DNA of 64,000 nucleotides, from NCBI RefSeq assembly GCF_000275845.1, contig NW_006766936.1, positions 62,001 to 126,000 of the forward strand, written 5' to 3'. Positions 57,207 through 64,000 of the stretch are shown in pieces. The stretch comes from Dichomitus squalens LYAD-421 SS1. Lineage: Eukaryota > Basidiomycota > Agaricomycetes > Polyporales > Polyporaceae. How positions within the stretch are numbered: the stretch's first letter is position 1; each line of letters begins with the position of its first letter. Made by a program: the position numbers and the translations under genes. The notes under the pieces are model-generated. The model worked only from the letters and a program-made list of their open reading frames with translations, did no database searches and was not told the origin of the DNA.

Positions 57207-59316
57207 ATGAAGCCCGCAGACGACTCTCAACCCCCTGCAGTTGTCAGGAAGAAAGGCGTCGTGTTCTGGCTTATTTTCCTCTCAATTTGCGTTGCTCTTT
57301 TCCTGTCCGCTCTCGAGCTCACCGCCGTATCCACTGCTCTCCCTACCATTGCTCACGACCTCCATGCGTCTGATTTCGTCTGGGTCGGCTCTGCATATGC
57401 TCTCTCATCTACTGCGTTCTTGCCCATGAGTGGCGGCATCGCCCAGATGTTTGGCCGTCGACCCGCTCTTCTGGGGGCGCTTGCGCTCTTTGCGCTCGGC
57501 AGCGGTATATGTGGCGGCGCGAGCAGTATGACGATGTTGATTGCTGGAAGAACTGTCCAAGGTCTTGGGGGTGGCGGAATCCAATCATTGTCGTCCATCA
57601 TCGTCGCCGACTTGGTCACCCTGCAAGAGCGTGGCCTATATGCAGGCCTCTTCGGATTGTGCGTTGTTCAGCGACTTCGTGTTGTAATGAGCATGATTGA
57701 CAAGTCTCATTGCTACAGGACATGGAGTATTGCTGGCGTGATTGGTCCCGTCGTGGGTGGTTCACTTGCCAATGAGGGCCAATGGCGTTGGCTCTTCTGT
57801 AAGTCTCGCCTGCCGTCGTGTGGAGGCTCTTACTCTACTATTATCCGTTGACATCTTTGCTGCGGTTTCATGCAGACTTGAACCTTCCTATCTGCGGGGC
57901 GGCAGCCATATGTACTCAGCTATTCTTGAAGCTTCCCACACCACCAGGCACTTTTTCCGAGAAAATGAAGCGACTGGACTGGATGTATGTACTTCCATGT
58001 TCATACTTCCGACGTCTAACAATCACCATTCAGCGGAAACACGCTCATTATTGGAGGAACAACCGCCGTGACAATTGCGCTGACCTGGGGAGGGGTCACT
58101 GCACCATGGCACTCAGCCCAGGTGCTTGTCCCGCTCATCGTCGGGCTTGTCTTACTCGTTCTCTTCATGCTATGGGAAGCTCGATGGGCGTCCCACCCTC
58201 TGGTATGATACTGGCCAACTAGCGGATCCCATTTACTAACTCATATTGCGGGTGGATGCAGGTCCCCATATCTCTCTTGTCCAATCGAACTAGTCTCTCT
58301 GGGTGGGTTCACTGTCTCCCTAGAAAGGTCCGAGTCACTCACTATCTCCGTCATCCTAATGAGTAGATATATACAGACATTCTTTATCAGCGTCGTGGCC
58401 CTCGCAGTCGTTTGTGAGGATCCATTTGACTGGTTCTGCGAGGAACGTCTTGTTGATATAATTATCTACGTCAGACTACCTTCCCACATACTTCCAGGGA
58501 TGCAAAGACGCGTCGCCAATCAAGTCTGGCGTCATGTTGCTTGGACTCGCCACTTTGGCTCCCGCCGCGCTCCTAGCTGGAGTTATCGTGAATCGTTCCC
58601 ATCGCTATCGGCCTCAGATGTGGTTCGGATGGTGCTTGGTTCTTCTTGGGCTGGGTCTCCTCACCACTTTGAAGGCGCAAGACGGCGTGAGTCGAGCGAT
58701 CGGATTCAGCGTTCTGGTTGGCGTTGGTATAGGGTGAGTACAGGGATGTCCTTGTCAGCTCCCTCAGCTCGTTGACGTGTAGCAGGTCGCTGTACTCGAC
58801 GGTCATCTTCCCTGTGCAAGCGCCACTCCCTGTCTCGCAGAATGCTCGCGCGCTAGCGTTCTTGCAATTCTTGCGATCCTTCGCGGGTGTGAGTCTGCAC
58901 ACAATAATTACATACCGTAGAACCTACTCATGTTCAAATCACGCTCATAGGTGTGGGGTGTCACCATCGGTGCAACTGTCCTACAGAATGAACTGCAGCA
59001 GCGCGTCTCTCCATCCTTCCTGGAGAACTTCCCCCAAGGCGTAGGGATCGCATACGCCATCATACCCCAGATACCCTCCCTTCCGGGCCCACTGAAGAGC
59101 GACATTCACGGCGCGTTTGCTGGAAGTCTACAGGTGGTGTGGCAGGTGCTCATAGGCATCGCCGGGATTGGTTTCATATCCTCGCTGTTCATGGAGGGCT
59201 TGCCTCTCCATGCGGCTTTGGATGAGGAGTGGACCTTGGGCAACCAGGAAGCTACGGAGAAAAAGCGGGACCCGGAGGACGTTTCCCTTCCTGAGATCCG
59301 TGCAGCTAACCTGTGA
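57207..59316 (+). CDS. MFS exporter, 14-helix DHA2 type
   Basis: Proton-coupled plasma-membrane exporter of drugs or metabolites. ATG at 57207 gives MKPADDSQPPAVVRKKG and then the first helix FWLIFLSICVALFLSALELT. Family signatures: SGGIAQMFGRRPALLGA (loop 2-3), AGRTVQGLGGGGIQSL, and motif C as AGVIGPVVGGSLANEGQWRW. Later helices include LIVGLVLLVLFMLWEARW, SGVMLLGLATLAPAALLAG, VLQNELQQRVSPSFLENF and LQVVWQVLIGIAGIGFISSL; the C-terminus ends EIRAANL at 59316. About eight introns were removed; phases agree where checked. Length is about 560 residues, normal for the family. Beside P450s and terpenoid enzymes it is a good candidate for product export or self-protection, but general multidrug export is equally possible. 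Confidence 0.85.
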
Positions 59317-59319
59317 GAT

Positions 59320-60290
59320 CGATTTAGACAGTTTTGCGACCGCGATGTTGCATGTTCTTGCTTACTGTCGTGATCCCTGATGACCTGAGAACGTCGTTTG
59401 TGCTGAGGTTCCTGGGCACTCCGATTCGAGTCGGAGGTACTTGAATCCACGTGAGTGCGCTAATACGACCCCTGTAATCGGTCTATGACGAGTTGACTAC
59501 TCAATTTGTGAGTCTTTTCAACGTGTCTCTTGACGGGTAGTATCCGAGACTCGACCACGCACTGCACAACATGGCCGCAGAATATGTCAACCGTTCGGTA
59601 GACCGTGGAGTTATCGTTCGCCACCGTTTCCATGGAGTGTTCCTGATTCCTTTACGCACCGGATTCCAGGAGATACGAGGGCTTAAAGCTGCTTCTTGAC
59701 ATGAGGTCACCGTTTCTCGGAATATATGTATGTTGATCTTGGGAACTACAGGCTTCGACTGGTCGGGAAAGACGGTCTACGTATGCACCCACTACCAACC
59801 CGGTGTACTTTGGGCCGATGCGATTCTCCTAGTTCCGGCCCGAATCAGATACGCTCGTAACGCTCATCTGAAGGATGCATCGAAAGAACTTTTCTCAGCT
59901 GCTGAGGTTGCACCACCCAGGTTCAATACATATTTTATCTCGTGTGATTTAACGTCTCCAGAGAAGACCATCACACGTCTAGCGATCCCCACCGGCGCTG
60001 AGCGAGGCGCGCGTGAACATCGCTACTGTAGTCTGTCATGGTCTTCTGCGACGCTGGTCATCAGACAAATCAGATACACGTGGTATGCCTGCTGGCTGGA
60101 TGATCGAAGGCTGAGGACTAGTGGGGGGATAGATAAGGGATCAGACTTGGTGTGATTGCGATGGGCTCTTCAACCGCGACAAGGTGCGTCCTCGTTTCAT
60201 GACTGTTCCATAGTCGGCTAGTTATGAACCCTCGTGAGTCGTCGGCCTACAGCACGAATTACCTGGCCAGATTTCGCCAATCATAGTCCT
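59320..60290. other. Intergenic, no gene seen
   Basis: Between two plus-strand genes. The open frame at 59730-60155 has no family resemblance and no start context I trust. The last part should be the promoter of the lactonase-like gene. Confidence 0.4.
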
Positions 60291-60293
60291 CCT

Positions 60294-61284
60294 ATGGCAT
60301 CCTCTCATCCAAACTACGCCTTACCTGCGCCGAGCGTCGACCAAGCATACGTCAAGGTATCCGCGCTCGAGGCAGGCATTATTCACCTCCCCCTTCAATT
60401 TTTTGTCAAAGGGGCATCGCCGTCCGAGGTCAGCGTGTGCCCCTCCCTGGCGTTCTATATTCGCCACATACCCTCCGGAGACAGTATGGTATTCGACCTG
60501 GGTCTGCGGCGCGATGTCGCTAGCTACCCGAAGGTAGTTCAAGATCACATCGCCAGGTTGATGCCGGTGACGGTTCCACAAAGCGTCGAGGAGTCTCTTG
60601 CCAAAGGTGGCGTGGACCCGAAGAGTGTCCAGAGAGTTGTCCTCAGCCACCTGCATTTCGACCAGTGAGTATCCTGTCACCTGCGCGCTGTGAGTACTCG
60701 TTCTCCGAAGGGTGCTTACTGGGTGCGATAACAGCATCGGAGATGCAGCCCAGTTTCCCAACGCGAGGTTCACGATCGGGGCGGGGGGCCGTGAGCTACT
60801 TCAACCTCAGGCAGCCTTCCCTCACAATCAGTCGTCGGACATACTTCAATCTACTGTACCTCTCGCTCGCACTGACTTCCTCGAAGAAAGTCAGTTCAAC
60901 GTGTCCATTGGCCCATTCACTCATGCGTACGACTACTTCGGAGACGGGAGTCTCTACATCATCGACGCAGTGGGGCATCTGAAGGGACATATCAACATCC
61001 TCGCTCGTACGTCTTCCACAGGCTCGTGGATTTACCTAGGAGGAGACACGGCACACGACGTGAGACTTCTCACCGGGGAGAAGGAAGTGGCGTTCATGAT
61101 GGATGCTGGCGGGAGGATGTTGTGCGCGCATGCGAACAAGGACGAGGCGGTGGAGCACATACGTCGCGTTGGGTCTCTCTTGAACGTCCCGAAGGTGCAT
61201 GTCTTGCTCGCTCATGACTGGGAGTGGTACGAGGAGAATAAGGGCGGGGAAGCGTTCCTTCCCGGAACAATATCGCCCATGTAG
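60294..61284 (+). CDS. Metallo-beta-lactamase-fold hydrolase (lactonase-like)
   Basis: Zinc-dependent hydrolase of the N-acyl-homoserine-lactonase-like branch, 306 residues in two exons (60294-60664, 60735-61284). The intron splits the last His of the metal motif: SHLHFDH, residues 118-124 (H119, H121, D123, H124). Later metal ligands are in GHLKGH and GGDTAHD, with a final LLAHDWEW. The N-terminus MASSHPNYALPAPSVDQ carries no signal peptide, so it is probably cytosolic. An in-frame upstream ATG at 60234 exists, but 60294 gives the usual family start. It is downstream of and co-oriented with the MFS gene. Family members open lactones or hydrolyse thioesters and esters; here it could tailor or inactivate a lactone-bearing metabolite or degrade an external signal. 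The substrate is unknown. Confidence 0.87.
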
Positions 61285-61757
61285 AGAACATTTGGTGTGT
61301 ACGTGTCGAACAACAATATGTGATGGCTTACGCACTGTAGTGGAGCATGGTCGTAGAGATGTGGGCCTGAAATTGCATACACTCAGACATGGTGGGGACA
61401 CGAAGGTGTGTTGGTTGCGCACCTGCACTTATACCCATGTACCGTAGCTGCAACAAAGTCTAGGACGTCTGAGCTCCAGCCGGGGAGGTAGAGAAAGACA
61501 GCGTCTTCCGCAGTCTCCCCATCAGCATTCAGTTCACAGTTCGCGGACCCGAGACATAGTCGCTGGCAAAGCTGTCCTAAACATGAATGCCCGGAAAGCG
61601 TTTTTCATCTCACGATGTCGAGCCGCATAAGTGGAAATGGGCAATCACACACGTCATGACTTCGTGGTCGCGTCACCAGATCATAGTATCTGTAGCATTG
61701 GAGAAGAGAAGCAAGTCAAAAAGCAAGTCAAAGTATACCACTGGCGGAGGACGCCGG
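61285..61757. other. Convergent spacer, no gene seen
   Basis: Between the 3' ends of the lactonase-like gene and the RPA49 gene; no gene recognised. Confidence 0.45.
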
Positions 61758-61758
61758 A

Positions 61759-63437
61759 CTACCGCCTAGCTCGTTTGACTCTGCTCTTCGGGAACTCGAG
61801 AGGAATCTTCAGAACAGCGCGCTTGGTTTCCGCGGCGGCATCAGGCAGACCGCGTTCTTTGAGTTCGGTGGGACTGAGCTTCTTGATGGTACATCCTGCA
61901 GGAGGGCTGTTGGTACGTAGATAGCAAATAGGAGGTAGGAGACGCACCAAGTGCCTTGAAGAGGCCGCTGACCCTGGAACACGAGCCGTTAGACCTAGTC
62001 CAACTGCGGACGGCGAGCATGGCAACTCACTTCGCGGGTGGCATACTCAAGTCGTGCGCGATGGTCTCCGTATCGGTGGCGTAGTCGTCCACACGAAGGC
62101 ACAGGGCGAACATATAAGTCAGGAGCATGGTTTCAGTTTGGGGGGTCATTTTTGGCCTGCACGAGAACGCGAAGAAAACGTGAGACTCGGCTTGACGATA
62201 AACAAGGAGTGCGGCCTACTTATTTGTACTGCGCTCTTTCTCCGTGAATCTTGAGATAAGACCGTCTAGGATGATCGAGGGAACACTCGCGAGCTTATGT
62301 TGAAGCGCGTCCTTGTCGCCTACAATCCGCGAGTTCTTGTAGAATGCTATCATGGCCGAGACATAGTACACGGTCTTCCTATGGTGTCGCGAGAAAAAAG
62401 TGTAAGCGTCTCTGAGCGCCAGCTGTGATACTACACTCACAGCTCGCGCTTGTCCGGCTTGGGCGCCGAGTAGATGAATCGAAGCTGTAGTTTTATCCAA
62501 TCTGACCGGCTCCAAGGGAGTAGGGCGTAACAATCTTGCATATCATTTGCATTCTTGAACGCGTTGACTGGTATGGCATTGAACTCTGCTTCGGGGATAA
62601 TATCATGAAGAGCGTAGACGTCGTGCGGGCGCTGAGCGTCCTCGTTGTAAGGGGGAATAAGACGATTGCTGTCTGCGGTGGCTTTCGCTTCCTCTGTGAA
62701 AGAGATGTATTGAAGTTGGAATGGAGGATGCGAGACATGTTATGGTTGATATAACACACCTGCTGTAGGAAGGGTATCAGTGTTCGCCATGATGGTGTCC
62801 TGGAGGTGACCCGCGACGTCCTTCATCGCGTCTATGTCCACCCTGTTCCGTTCGCGAGCACGGATGGCAGCTTTTGCCTTCTTCGTACCGAAAGCCTCGC
62901 CCAAGTTGTTGCGCTGGGCCATGCGCTCCCCTGCGGACACCTCTATAGGGTTCAGGTTCTTGAGCGCCTTGACTTGCCGCGCAAGGACGTGAAGGGGAGC
63001 GGGACGTAGAACTGTGGTGTTGGTGCGCTTGTCATGAACGCCGATCATGTAACTTCGTGGAAGAGGTTAATTGAGAAAGATATCATCAGTGATTCGTTTA
63101 CGCACCTGCAGCCTGTCGACTGGAGAGGACCATCCGCCGAGAAGAACTCTACTGTCTCCCCCTCACCCGCTACTAACGTAGGCTGGGTCTCGAAAGACGC
63201 GTTCTTGTCCCTATTTCTCTGAACGTAGCATTTAAAAGCGGTGGACTTCGGTGGCTGGAGCGATGGGAAGCTTGCTGCGCGCGAATGTCAGGACAATGCC
63301 GCTCCGGAGGCAAAATTGCGTTACTGACCTAAGACGGGACCCACTTGACTCGTAGGCTGGGAGCTCAGTTGCAAGGTGACCTTCTCTGCGTCTTCTGCAC
63401 CGCGTTTGCGCTTTTTGCTCACCGCTGACGAAGACAT
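61759..63437 (-). CDS. RPA49: RNA polymerase I subunit RPA49
   Basis: A49-like subunit of RNA polymerase I, which with A34.5 aids initiation and elongation of rRNA transcription in the nucleolus. ATG at 63437 (MSSSAVSKKRKRGAEDAEKV, a basic possible nuclear signal). The dimerisation half includes FPSLQPPKSTAFKCYVQRN and EGETVEFFSAD. The linker contains the family hallmark LGEAFGTKKAKAAIRARERN. The C-terminal tandem winged-helix region includes VYYVSAMIAFYKNSRIV, and the end is LEFPKSRVKRARR at 61759. Several short introns were removed; the acceptor before ASFPSLQ must be the CAG, not the AAG four bases on. It marks the housekeeping flank of the metabolite region. The gene name is by family; no expression evidence. 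Confidence 0.8.
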
Positions 63438-63790
63438 GAGTAGCAGAGGATGGTATGAGTTTCGTGGAGGCAATGGTGGTCAGATCTAAGACCGACACCG
63501 GGCGCTTGACCGCTTGTGTCCTTTAGACTTGGACTACGACCCGTCCGACCCGCTGCTCGACTTGCTCGTTTCTCTGCGGGCTCTCTATTGTCTTGTGTGC
63601 TCTCTGACCATCCTAGCTTTTGCGTTGTCTTTGATCTTCCAGCCGCGCTCCGCTTTGCGATATAACTTATTCTCATCTGGAATTTCGCAGCACTGAAGCA
63701 TACTACCTTCCGGCTCGCTCGGCAACTAATTTCTCCCAGTCCCGCAGGTGTAATCAGTGCACCGACATCGTGCTCTCTATCGCAGGCCCT
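63438..63790. promoter_or_regulatory. Divergent promoter region, RPA49 / unknown gene
   Basis: About 355 nt between the divergent starts. Two AG acceptors just before 63794 suggest the plus-strand gene may have a 5' UTR intron. No TATA box stands out. Confidence 0.35.
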
Positions 63791-63793
63791 GAT

Positions 63794-64000
63794 ATGTCCA
63801 CCATGACGGAGCTTCGGATCGAGAGCAAAGCTTCCGCTGCTCTGCTCTTCGAGTCAGACGCCGTCAAAGCCGAATCCTTGGAGTTCGGGATCATCAAGGA
63901 CGAGGAAATGCTAGACTTATCTACGTCGACCACCGTCAAGGAAGACAGTGTCGAACCAGACATGTCTCGCAGCACATCCGTAGAAATGAAGCTGGAGGAT
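63794..64000 (+). CDS. N-terminus of an unknown acidic protein (partial)
   Basis: Open frame from the ATG at 63794 to the window edge without a stop: 69 codons visible. It starts MSTMTELRIESKASAALLF and is rich in Glu, Ser and Asp (for example EDSVEPDMSRSTSVEMKLED at the edge). No domain is visible in this fragment and I do not recognise it. Composition suggests a disordered, possibly nuclear regulatory N-terminus. It is divergent from RPA49. An additional upstream exon is possible. Confidence 0.5.
   Translation, partial: MSTMTELRIESKASAALLFESDAVKAESLEFGIIKDEEMLDLSTSTTVKEDSVEPDMSRSTSVEMKLED

Overview
The window looks like nuclear DNA of a filamentous basidiomycete, most likely an Agaricomycete. 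Coding regions are broken by many short introns (about 45-65 nt, GT-AG with CTNAY-like branch sites). Exons of only 12-21 nt occur. The families seen are typical of mushroom-forming fungi: DUF6533/DUF6534 membrane proteins, choline-dehydrogenase-like GMC oxidoreductases, a UbiA-type terpene cyclase-like protein and basidiomycete P450s. I cannot name the species. Gene models were spliced by hand from the sequence and by comparing paralogues inside the window.

Layout. 1.6-21.4 kb: a Ser-rich protein of unknown function, a large MUN/C2 (Unc13-like) vesicle-priming protein on the minus strand, two near-identical MDR-type NADP-dependent oxidoreductases (11.2-12.8 and 16.4-18.0 kb, both minus) and a BAG-domain protein. 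21.6-32.8 kb: a GMC oxidoreductase (minus), a relic of a second GMC gene, a broken DUF6533 gene and an intact GMC gene (plus). 34.1-56.1 kb: a DUF6534 protein and a P450; then a UbiA-type prenyltransferase/terpene cyclase convergent with a COQ1-like polyprenyl diphosphate synthase; a GH105 fragment; a second P450 type; and a second copy of the P450 + DUF6534 pair, whose P450 carries an in-frame stop. 57.2-61.3 kb: a drug/metabolite MFS exporter and a metallo-beta-lactamase-fold hydrolase. 61.8-64.0 kb: the RNA polymerase I subunit RPA49 gene and the start of an unknown gene running off the window.

Taken together, about 21.6-61.3 kb reads as a candidate terpenoid or meroterpenoid biosynthetic region. 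The polyprenyl synthase would make the chain, the UbiA enzyme would cyclise or transfer it, P450s and GMC flavoenzymes would oxidise it, MDR reductases might act on enones, the MFS would export it, and the lactonase-like hydrolase might tailor or detoxify it. That pathway is inference from family membership and clustering; no product can be read from sequence. The region is also very active in duplication: MDR tandem pair, GMC copies, P450/DUF6534 pair, plus decayed copies. Long stretches between genes show no recognisable gene.
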